Source of the DNA: an uncultured Acetobacteraceae bacterium
GTDB taxonomy: Bacteria; Pseudomonadota; Alphaproteobacteria; Acetobacterales; Acetobacteraceae
Assembly (NCBI GenBank): GCA_903918195.1
Contig: CAIXDS010000276.1
Location: 1 to 42,908 of the forward strand
Direction of reading: 5' to 3'
DNA: 42,908 bases
Part shown: positions 32,449 through 39,955 of the stretch, in pieces
How the letters are laid out: each line of letters begins with the position of its first letter
Numbering within the stretch: position 1 is the stretch's first letter
Position numbers and translations under genes: made by a program
The notes under the pieces: generated by a model
Seen by the model: only the letters and a program-made list of their open reading frames with translations
Database searches by the model: none
What the model was told of the DNA's origin: nothing

Positions 32449-33432
32449 TCAGCGCCTGAGCGTAGCTTTGCGCTCCGCGATGGCGCTGGACAGATCCTCG
32501 GCGGTGACCATCTCCCGATCGGCAAGAAGGGCCTGCTTGGCGGCGTCTTCCGCCGCCAGTGCAAATTCCGCCTGGCTCAGCCCGGACCCGGCGGCAACCG
32601 CTGCCGGCCAGTCGATCCCTTTGGTCTTGAAGGTCGAAAGCCGATTTTCGAGGATGCGCCGGGCGATCTCGCCGTCGGGCAAGGAATACTCGATGACATC
32701 GTCGAACCGGCGGTACAGCGCCGGGTCGAGCAGTTCAGGATGGTTGGTCGCGGCGATGATCAAGCTGTCGCTGTCATCGCCTTCAAGGAATTGCAGGAAG
32801 GAATTAAGGACGCGGCGGATTTCGCCGACGTCATTGCACTCGGTGCGCTTGGCGCCGATCGCATCGAACTCGTCGAAGAAGTAGACGCCCCTGGTCTCGG
32901 CGATGGCGTCGAACACCAGGCGCAGCTTGGCTGCGGTCTCGCCCATGAACTTGGTCATGAGGCCATCGAGGACGATGGTGAACAGCGGCATGTGCAGCTC
33001 GCCGGCCAGCGCCGCCGCCGTCATCGTCTTGCCGGCACCTGGCGGCCCCAGCAGTAGCAGCTTGCGCCGCGGGCGCAGCCCATGGGCGCGCAGCCGTTGT
33101 TGCTGGCGCTGCTCGACCAGCACGCGGCGCAGCCGCCGCTCAAGCGCGGGCGGCAGGACCATGCTCGCGAGCCGCGTCTCGGAATACCGGGCGGAAATCA
33201 GGCTGGCGAGGTCGCCGCGCGGCTGAGCCAGTGGCACCGGCTCGCGCGGCCGCGCGCTGCCGCTGCGCCGCGCGCGCGACTCATCCACCAGTTCGCGCAA
33301 CTGCTGAGCCAGCTTGCCATGGCCTTGCCGGGCTTCATGGGCAGCGGCCTGCATGGCGACGGTCAGGAACTGCTCGTCGTCCCCCTCAAGGTGGCTTTGC
33401 AGCAGCGCGACAAGGTGGCGTGCGGACGTCAT
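32449..33432 (-). CDS. AAA+ ATPase (SpoVK/FtsH-like)
   Basis: 327 residues. A helical N-terminal domain (1-70) precedes the AAA module: Walker A GPPGAGKT at about 129-136, pore loop KFMGETAAKLR, Walker B YFFDEFDAIG at about 184-193, sensor 1 LIIAATNHPELLD and arginine finger region YRRFDDVIEY. Such ATPases are often encoded with a subtilisin-like S8 protease in accessory islands, but none follows; only a 23-residue frame (32365-32436) lies downstream. Its job here is unknown. The ATG overlaps the stop of a small upstream frame by four bases. Confidence 0.85.
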   Translation of the reverse strand: MTSARHLVALLQSHLEGDDEQFLTVAMQAAAHEARQGHGKLAQQLRELVDESRARRSGSARPREPVPLAQPRGDLASLISARYSETRLASMVLPPALERRLRRVLVEQRQQQRLRAHGLRPRRKLLLLGPPGAGKTMTAAALAGELHMPLFTIVLDGLMTKFMGETAAKLRLVFDAIAETRGVYFFDEFDAIGAKRTECNDVGEIRRVLNSFLQFLEGDDSDSLIIAATNHPELLDPALYRRFDDVIEYSLPDGEIARRILENRLSTFKTKGIDWPAAVAAGSGLSQAEFALAAEDAAKQALLADREMVTAEDLSSAIAERKATLRR

Positions 33433-33605
33433 CGGCGTTTCCGTCGGCGTCCGGAGCGGCCTCCGCTGGTGCTGTCGCGCAAACCGGCCTTCACGGCACC
33501 CTCTCTAAAACCATCGTTTTCGATAGACCGCGCCGCAATGGCCCTTTCGGTCGCCGAACTACCGACGCAGTCTATCAAAACTGACTCTTGAAACAAGCCT
33601 CTCAT
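33429..33605 (-). CDS. Possible small basic protein upstream of the AAA gene
   Basis: 58 residues from ATG 33605, ending GGRSGRRRKRR. Its stop overlaps the AAA start (ATGA), which is the main support; no ribosome site or domain is seen. It crosses the inverted repeat at 33517-33580, so it could be a chance frame. Confidence 0.3.
   Translation of the reverse strand: MRGLFQESVLIDCVGSSATERAIAARSIENDGFREGAVKAGLRDSTSGGRSGRRRKRR
33517..33580. promoter_or_regulatory. Inverted repeat upstream of the serine recombinase
   Basis: TTTTCGATAGAC (33517-33528) and GTCTATCAAAA (33570-33580) are opposed arms 41 bases apart. It lies between the divergent AAA and recombinase genes, where a res-like site or shared operator is expected. 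Confidence 0.5.
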
Positions 33606-33664
33606 TTGATCATGATCGGGGCGAGTATCGAGAGACGGTTGAGCCGCGGTGCCGGAGATAACGG

Positions 33665-34243
33665 ATGCTGGTGGGGTATGCCCGGGTGTCAACGCAGGAC
33701 CAGACGCCGGCGCTTCAGCTTGACGCGCTGAAGGCGGCGGGCTGCGAGCGCGTTTTCCATGAGAAAGCCTCTGGCGCCCAGCGCGACCGGCCGGAGCTGG
33801 CGGCGGTACTCGACTACATGCGCGCTGGCGACACCCTGGTGGTGTGGAAGCTCGATCGGTTGGCCCGGTCGATGAAGCAGCTGATCGAGACGGTCGAGAA
33901 GATGGAAACCCGCCAGATCGGGTTCCGCTCGCTGACCGAGGCGATCGACACCACGACCGCCGGCGGCCGTCTGATATTCCACGTCTTCGCCGCGCTGGCC
34001 GAATTCGAACGCTCGGTGATCAAGGAGCGCACGACCGCCGGGCTGGCGGCAGCACGCGCACGCGGACGCAAAGGGGGCCGGCCGCGATCCCTGACCGAAA
34101 AGGACATCGCGGCAGCGCGGGCGATGCTAAGCGACCCGGAGATCACGGTCGATGAAGTTGCCCGGCGCCTCGGCGTCGGTCCGGCCACGCTCTACCGGCA
34201 CCTGCCGGGCGGCCGTGGCGGCATTGGCGAGGCTACGCAATGA
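33665..34243 (+). CDS. Serine recombinase (resolvase/invertase family)
   Basis: 192 residues. MLVGYARVSTQDQTPALQLD holds catalytic Ser9; VVWKLDRLARSMKQLIE, LIFHVFAALAEFERSVIKER and a C-terminal helix-turn-helix (VDEVARRLGVGPATLYRHL) complete the usual resolvase/invertase layout. GGAG eight bases before the ATG supports the start. It resembles Tn3-type resolvases but no transposase or terminal repeats accompany it. Its stop overlaps the next start by four bases, so it heads the WGR/helicase gene chain. Confidence 0.92.
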   Translation: MLVGYARVSTQDQTPALQLDALKAAGCERVFHEKASGAQRDRPELAAVLDYMRAGDTLVVWKLDRLARSMKQLIETVEKMETRQIGFRSLTEAIDTTTAGGRLIFHVFAALAEFERSVIKERTTAGLAAARARGRKGGRPRSLTEKDIAAARAMLSDPEITVDEVARRLGVGPATLYRHLPGGRGGIGEATQ

Positions 34244-34593
34244 GCGTGTTCTCGATTCAGCTTGAAGCGTGCGATCCCGCCCGCAATCGCTTCCGCGCCT
34301 ACCAGCTTGACGTCATCCGCGACCTGTTCGGCGCCTGGCTGGTGGAAGTGAGGTTCGGCCGGATCGGCGCCAGGGGCCAGACGTTGCGCTTCACGCTGGA
34401 TGACGAATCGGCGGCCAGGCGCATGGTTCGCGAGCGGCTGCAACGCCGCAGCCGCGCACCGGGGCGCATCGGCGTGGCCTATCGGACTCTGGAACTCTGG
34501 GACCCGCTTGGATGGACGTCCGCAAAGCGCGCCACGAACACGGGCAGGGCAGAACTTGCGCTGACCACGAACGAAGAACGCCACAGCGCATGA
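34240..34593 (+). CDS. WGR-domain protein
   Basis: 117 residues. YQLDVIRDLFGAWLVEVRFG followed by RIGARGQTLRFTLDD is the WGR domain (WxVxxxxGRIG), a nucleic-acid-binding fold known from PARPs and bacterial regulators. The C-terminal 45 residues are unstructured and basic. ATG 34240 overlaps the recombinase stop (ATGA). In other genomes WGR proteins sit beside DNA-processing or defense genes; a DNA-sensing role is inferred. Confidence 0.85.
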   Translation: MSVFSIQLEACDPARNRFRAYQLDVIRDLFGAWLVEVRFGRIGARGQTLRFTLDDESAARRMVRERLQRRSRAPGRIGVAYRTLELWDPLGWTSAKRATNTGRAELALTTNEERHSA

Positions 34594-34676
34594 TTGTGCC
34601 GATACCGGCGGCGCTACCGGCTCCGCCCGCCGCAGCCGAAATGGCGAAACCTGTCGCCAAAAGTGACATACGTTGA
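34590..34676 (+). CDS. Possible 28-residue peptide
   Basis: ATG 34590 overlaps the WGR stop (ATGA). The peptide MIVPIPAALPAPPAAAEMAK and eight more residues has no recognised match. It may be a decayed gene start or a coupled leader for the helicase gene 59 bases on. Confidence 0.25.
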   Translation: MIVPIPAALPAPPAAAEMAKPVAKSDIR

Positions 34677-34735
34677 TAGCAATGAACCAGCCGATTGCAG
34701 GCAGAAACCCCAAATCAGGTGCCGGTCCTCGGAAC

Positions 34736-37700
34736 ATGGATATTTTCACATTCCGCGACAGACTCATCTCCGAGTACGCACGATTTACGCGGTCTTTCGT
34801 GAGTATCCGAGCGACGGACATCAAGGCCCACGTTGATCAGGAATACGAGGCCGAGCGGTTCTGGCCCGCGCCCATGGTCCAACTGAACCCAGCATTCGTA
34901 CCGGGCGGCGACATTGGCAAGTTCGTGGCGGAGGGACTGCTGCACCCTGAGTGCGAGCGTATCTTTCGCTTCGGCAAAACCGCGGACGGCGCGCCCGGCA
35001 GGCCGCTAACGCTGCACCGGCACCAAGAGGACGCGATCCGAATCGCCCAACGGCGGGAGAGCTACGTTCTCACCACGGGCACAGGTTCGGGAAAATCGCT
35101 CGCGTATTTCATTCCGATCGTGGATGACGTGCTCCGCCGTCGAGCCGTCGGTAGCGCCAAAGGCATCAGCGCCATCGTCGTCTATCCGATGAACGCGCTG
35201 TGCAACTCGCAACTTGAGGAGTTGGAGAAGTATCTCCGCCTTGGCTATCCGAAGGGGGGCGAACCGGTCCGCTTCGCTCGCTACACCGGACAGGAGAGCA
35301 CAGAAGATCGGCAAGCACTCGCAGCGAACCCGCCGGACATTCTGCTGACCAACTACGTCATGCTTGAACTCATGCTGACCCGGCATTCCGCGCCGGACCC
35401 ACAGGTGGTCGAGCAGTCCAAGGAATTGCGCTTCCTCGTCCTTGACGAACTCCATACTTACCGGGGTCGGCAGGGCGCCGACGTGGCCATGTTGGTTCGC
35501 CGGGTACGGAACCGCACCAATTCCGACCTCCTTTGTGTCGGTACCAGCGCGACCATGGCAACAGAGGGCACCGCAGAAGAGCGCAATCATGCCGTCGCCC
35601 GCGTCGCATCCCGCCTGTTCGGGGCAACCGTCCCGCCGAAGAACGTCGTTACCGAGACTCTCCGTCGGATCACCGATGATGCCGCGCCGACCGACGCCGC
35701 GAGCCTGGCTGCCGCCATCGCGGCTGGAGTCCCGGATCGCACCGATCACGCAGCGCTTCAGGTTCATCCGGTAGCAGCGTGGGCCGAAACCACCCTCGGT
35801 CTTCAGCGCCAGGACGACAAGCCAGACGGAAGATGGGTCCGCACCAGCCGGCCCAAGACGGTTGCCGAGGCCGCGGACCTGCTTGAAGCAACCAGTGGGT
35901 GCCCCGCCGCCAAGTGCCTCGACTATCTCCGTCGATTCCTATTGCTCGCCTACCAGACCCCTGACGCCGAAGGGCGCCCGCTCTTCGCCTTCCGCCTGCA
36001 CCAGTTTGTTGCCGGGGCCGGTGACGTGTTCACCACCCTCGAACGGCCTGGCACCCGCTACCTCACCCTCAACGGCCAGCAGTTCCGCCCAGGCGAACGG
36101 GACAAGCCGCTCTTCCCAATGGTGTTTTGTCGCGCCTGCGGGCAGGATTACCTGCCTGTTTGGGCCACAGTCGCCAACCGCCAACCAACCAGAATCGACC
36201 CGCGCGAACTGAACGAAAAGACGGCCGAGAGCGACGGCTCGGTCCACGGGTATTTTATGCCCGACCCGACCGGGGAATTCGACGCCGAGGACACCGACCG
36301 TTATCCCGATGAGTGGCTGGAGCCAACCGGGGATAGCACGCAGCGACTGCGCCAGCACTTCCGCCAGTACCGGCCTTTACCCTTCTGCGTCGGCACATCT
36401 GGCGAGCGTGACGCGCAGGGAATGCCGGGATGGGTAATCCCCGGTGCCTTTCGCTTCTGTCTCAACCCAGCGTGCGACGCCGTTTTCGACGGCAGCGTGC
36501 GCAGCGAAACGACCAAGCTTGGCTCCCTCTCGGCTGAAGGGCGGTCGAGCGCGACTACGGTGCTGACGCTGGCAGCCATGCGGCACCTGCTGCGTGAAGA
36601 AAGCCTGCCTCCATCTGCAAAGAAGCTTCTCGGCTTCACTGACAATCGTCAGGACGCCTCGCTGCAGGCCGGTCACCTAAACGACTTCATTATGATCCTC
36701 CTGCTACGCGGAGCCCTGTTGGCGGCGTTGCGAAACCAGGCAGGCGGGGCGCTTACCGACGATATTCTCACCCATCGTGTTCTGGAGCACCTGCGCCTGT
36801 CGCCTGCAGATTACGCCAGTTCGCCTGACGCCAAAGGTGCCAAGGCGGAAGGCGCCAAGCGCGCGTTGCGCGACGTGCTCGGTTACAGGACGTATTTCGA
36901 TCTACGCAGAGGCTGGCGCTTCACTCATCCGAACCTGGAGCAGCTTGGCTATCTGGCCATCGGCTATGCGTCACTAAAGGAGTGCGCGGAGGACCAAGCT
37001 GAATGGTCAGAACGCCACCCGCTGCTCGCCGCCGCGTCCCCTGCGGTGCGGGAAAACCTGCTGACTGACCTGCTCGACCGGATGCGGCGGGGCCTCTGCA
37101 TCAAGACCATCTATCTCGATGCTGAACATCTCGAACAAGTCCGCAATCGCTCCTTCTCGGAGTTGAAAGAGCCTTGGGGTATGGCGGAGGATGAACGGCC
37201 AGAGACCGCCGCCGTGATGGTCGCGCGCCCGAAGCCACCACTTGGGCGCCTGCCGATACATACGGTCCACGTCTCGCACCGGTCTGTTTTCGGCCGCCGG
37301 ATAAAGGCGAAGGCAACCTGGGGCGAAGCAGCAAGCGCATTTCCGGGCAAGCTGGACGAAGACGCCTACAACGACATCGTCGACGACATGCTCGGCGTCC
37401 TCACCACCTACGGCTTGGCGGAACCGTTGGATGTCGAGGGTGGCCACACCGGCTATCGCGTTCCAGCCACGGTGATCGAATGGCGTCTCGGTCCAAAGGA
37501 ACGTCAGGACGCTGCCAACCCGTTCTTTCTCGACCTCTACCACAACGTCGCCGAGATGCTGATTGGTGGCGATTGCTTCCTGCACACCTTGCAGGCCCGC
37601 GAGCACACGGCACAGGTGGACGCCGAGGAACGGGAGCGGAGAGAGGAGCGGTTCCGCGCCGCGACCCTGCCTGTTCTGTTCTGCTCGCCGACGATGGAAC

Positions 37701-39955
37701 TCGGCGTGGACATCGCCACGCTGAACACAGTTTATATGAGGAACGTCCCGCCCACCCCGGCGAACTACGCCCAGCGCGGCGGCCGGGCAGGACGCAGCGG
37801 GCAGCCTGCGCTCGTGCTGACCTACTGTGCGGCCCGCTCGCCTCACGACCAGTACTTTTTCAAGAATCCGGCCCGCATGGTGGCCGGCGCGGTGAATCCG
37901 CCGGCGCTCGATCTCGCAAATGAGGACCTTATCCGGTCGCACCTCCACGCCGTCTGGTTGGGCGAGACCGGCCAGAAGCTCGGCCCTTCCGTCCAGGACG
38001 TGCTCGACCGCGAGCGGCTTCCTGACCTGCCGCTGATCGCTCAGATCGCCGCGCAGGTGGACCAGCCGCAGGTTCGCCAGCGTGCTGCCGCGCGTGGCAT
38101 TGCCATCCTTGGAACACTGCACACCGACCTGACACCCGAGGCAGCACCGTGGTTCACACCGGACTGGCTCGACCACACGATCAAGTCGGCTCATCTCGCC
38201 TTCAATGATGCTTTTGTCCGCTGGCGCGACCTGTTCAACGCCGCACAGCGCCAAATGGACCTCGCCCACGGCATTCAGATGAATGCGGCAGCAGACGAGA
38301 AGACCCGGAGAGAAGCCAAGCAGCGTTACGACGAGGCGCGCATCCAACGCGACTTGTTGCTTGATAGCCGCGCCAGCATGTCGAGTGATTTCTATGCTTA
38401 TCGCTACCTTGCCTCGGAAGGGTTTCTACCCGGCTATAATTTCCCCCGGCTCCCGCTGTTGGCTTACATCCCCGCACGGCGGGAGAAAGTCGGCCGCGAC
38501 AGTTTCCTTTCGCGCCCACGCTTCCTTGGCCTTTCCGAGTTTGGCCCCCGCTCAATCATCTACCACGAAGGCAGCACCTACCGGGTTCGCAAGGCGATTC
38601 TGACCGTGCGTGATGCCGAAAGCGTTTCGACCTCCTCGCGTCTTACCGTTCGCCGTGCCCGCCTCTGCCCAGCCTGCGGCTATGGCCACTTCGACGCGGA
38701 TGCCGACCACGAGCGCTGCGTGAACTGCGACGCCCGCCTGGACGGCGATCTGCGATCCCTACTCGACCTTTATCGCATTGACCAGGTCAGCACGCGCCGA
38801 GCCGACCGCATCACTTCCGACGAAGAAGAGCGGCAGCGGCAGGGGTACGAGGTCATCACCACGCTCCGTTTCGCCGAGCAGGGCGGCAGACGTCGCTTTA
38901 CGCCTGTGACGTTTACGGAAGGCGGCGAGTGTCTGTTGTCAGCGTCCTACGGCCCTGCTGCAACGGTTTGGCGGATTAATCTCGGCTGGCGGCGACGGAA
39001 AAACAAATCGATTTTCGGCTTCAACATCGACGTGGCCTCGGGCGAATGGTCCCGCGACGAGCAGGCGCCGGAAGAAGCGATGGAAGATGCGCCAACGGCG
39101 AAGTCCGTGCAGCGCATCATTCCTTTTGTCGAAGACCGCCGCAACGCGCTGGTGGTACGTCCGGGCGCGGTGCGGCTCGACGACAACGAACTGACCACGC
39201 TGACCTATGCCCTGAAGCGCGGCATCGAAAGCGTGTTCCAGTTGGAGGAAAACGAGCTCGCAGCCGAGCCGCTGCCGGACCGCGACAACCGCAACGCCAT
39301 CCTGCTCTACGAGGCCGCCGAAGGTGGCGCAGGTGTGCTCAGCCGGTTGGCCTCCGACCCGAACGCCATCCGGCGGATTGCGGAACGGGCGCTGGAAATC
39401 TGCCACTGGCGCTCCCGCTCCGGTCTTTGGACCGGGATGGACGATCTCGAAGATGTCGAGCCTGACTGCGAGGCCGGCTGCTACCGCTGCCTCCTATCCT
39501 ACTCCAACCAGCCCGACCACGAACGAATTGATCGCCGCGATCCGGAAGTGCTGTCGCTGCTCTGCCGTCTCGCCCACGCCGATGCCAGGGCAGGCAGCGC
39601 CGATGGCAGTGGGGCCGAGGATGCCTTTGCCGCCCTTTATCGGCAGTGCGGTTCAGGGCTGGAGCGGACATGGCTGGAGGCCGTCCGGTCGGGCGGATTC
39701 CGGCTGCCAGACCAAGCGCAGCCGATGCTGGACGAGTTCTCCACCCAGCCAGACTTCGCTTACAATGGGACCAAGGCTTTGATTTACGTTGACGGGCCGC
39801 ATCATCGGAACGCGGCGATCAAAACGGTGGACGACACGAAGCGCCAGGCGCTTCGTGATGCCGGCTACAAGGTGATCGTCTTTGCGGACGACGGCGCCAG
39901 TTGGCCTACGGTCTTCGGCAAGTTCACCTTCGTGTTCGGCAAGGGTGCCCAATGA
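34736..39955 (+). CDS. DEAD/DEAH helicase with DUF1998 and C-terminal nuclease-like domain
   Basis: 1,739 residues from ATG 34736 (MDIFTFRDRLISEYARFTRS), the conserved start of this family. Walker A TTGTGSGKS at about 103-111, motif Ib TNYVMLEL, DEXH box LVLDELHTYRG near 240, motif III TSATMA, and helicase C motifs SPTMELGVDIATLN and QRGGRAGRSGQ. Two Cys clusters (CRACG; CPACG...CVNC) and CEAGCYRCLLSYSNQ mark the DUF1998/MZB zinc region. The last 80 residues (PDFAYNGTKALIYVDGPHH, then GYKVIVF) resemble a Vsr-like nuclease. The design recalls DruE of Druantia or fused DrmA/DrmB of DISARM. It likely unwinds and cuts invading DNA; the specific system is uncertain. Overlaps the next gene by four bases. 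Confidence 0.85.
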   Translation: MDIFTFRDRLISEYARFTRSFVSIRATDIKAHVDQEYEAERFWPAPMVQLNPAFVPGGDIGKFVAEGLLHPECERIFRFGKTADGAPGRPLTLHRHQEDAIRIAQRRESYVLTTGTGSGKSLAYFIPIVDDVLRRRAVGSAKGISAIVVYPMNALCNSQLEELEKYLRLGYPKGGEPVRFARYTGQESTEDRQALAANPPDILLTNYVMLELMLTRHSAPDPQVVEQSKELRFLVLDELHTYRGRQGADVAMLVRRVRNRTNSDLLCVGTSATMATEGTAEERNHAVARVASRLFGATVPPKNVVTETLRRITDDAAPTDAASLAAAIAAGVPDRTDHAALQVHPVAAWAETTLGLQRQDDKPDGRWVRTSRPKTVAEAADLLEATSGCPAAKCLDYLRRFLLLAYQTPDAEGRPLFAFRLHQFVAGAGDVFTTLERPGTRYLTLNGQQFRPGERDKPLFPMVFCRACGQDYLPVWATVANRQPTRIDPRELNEKTAESDGSVHGYFMPDPTGEFDAEDTDRYPDEWLEPTGDSTQRLRQHFRQYRPLPFCVGTSGERDAQGMPGWVIPGAFRFCLNPACDAVFDGSVRSETTKLGSLSAEGRSSATTVLTLAAMRHLLREESLPPSAKKLLGFTDNRQDASLQAGHLNDFIMILLLRGALLAALRNQAGGALTDDILTHRVLEHLRLSPADYASSPDAKGAKAEGAKRALRDVLGYRTYFDLRRGWRFTHPNLEQLGYLAIGYASLKECAEDQAEWSERHPLLAAASPAVRENLLTDLLDRMRRGLCIKTIYLDAEHLEQVRNRSFSELKEPWGMAEDERPETAAVMVARPKPPLGRLPIHTVHVSHRSVFGRRIKAKATWGEAASAFPGKLDEDAYNDIVDDMLGVLTTYGLAEPLDVEGGHTGYRVPATVIEWRLGPKERQDAANPFFLDLYHNVAEMLIGGDCFLHTLQAREHTAQVDAEERERREERFRAATLPVLFCSPTMELGVDIATLNTVYMRNVPPTPANYAQRGGRAGRSGQPALVLTYCAARSPHDQYFFKNPARMVAGAVNPPALDLANEDLIRSHLHAVWLGETGQKLGPSVQDVLDRERLPDLPLIAQIAAQVDQPQVRQRAAARGIAILGTLHTDLTPEAAPWFTPDWLDHTIKSAHLAFNDAFVRWRDLFNAAQRQMDLAHGIQMNAAADEKTRREAKQRYDEARIQRDLLLDSRASMSSDFYAYRYLASEGFLPGYNFPRLPLLAYIPARREKVGRDSFLSRPRFLGLSEFGPRSIIYHEGSTYRVRKAILTVRDAESVSTSSRLTVRRARLCPACGYGHFDADADHERCVNCDARLDGDLRSLLDLYRIDQVSTRRADRITSDEEERQRQGYEVITTLRFAEQGGRRRFTPVTFTEGGECLLSASYGPAATVWRINLGWRRRKNKSIFGFNIDVASGEWSRDEQAPEEAMEDAPTAKSVQRIIPFVEDRRNALVVRPGAVRLDDNELTTLTYALKRGIESVFQLEENELAAEPLPDRDNRNAILLYEAAEGGAGVLSRLASDPNAIRRIAERALEICHWRSRSGLWTGMDDLEDVEPDCEAGCYRCLLSYSNQPDHERIDRRDPEVLSLLCRLAHADARAGSADGSGAEDAFAALYRQCGSGLERTWLEAVRSGGFRLPDQAQPMLDEFSTQPDFAYNGTKALIYVDGPHHRNAAIKTVDDTKRQALRDAGYKVIVFADDGASWPTVFGKFTFVFGKGAQ

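Noticed and set aside
37007..38347. Leftward open frame of 446 codons
   Set aside because: Antisense to the helicase core motifs of the DUF1998 protein.
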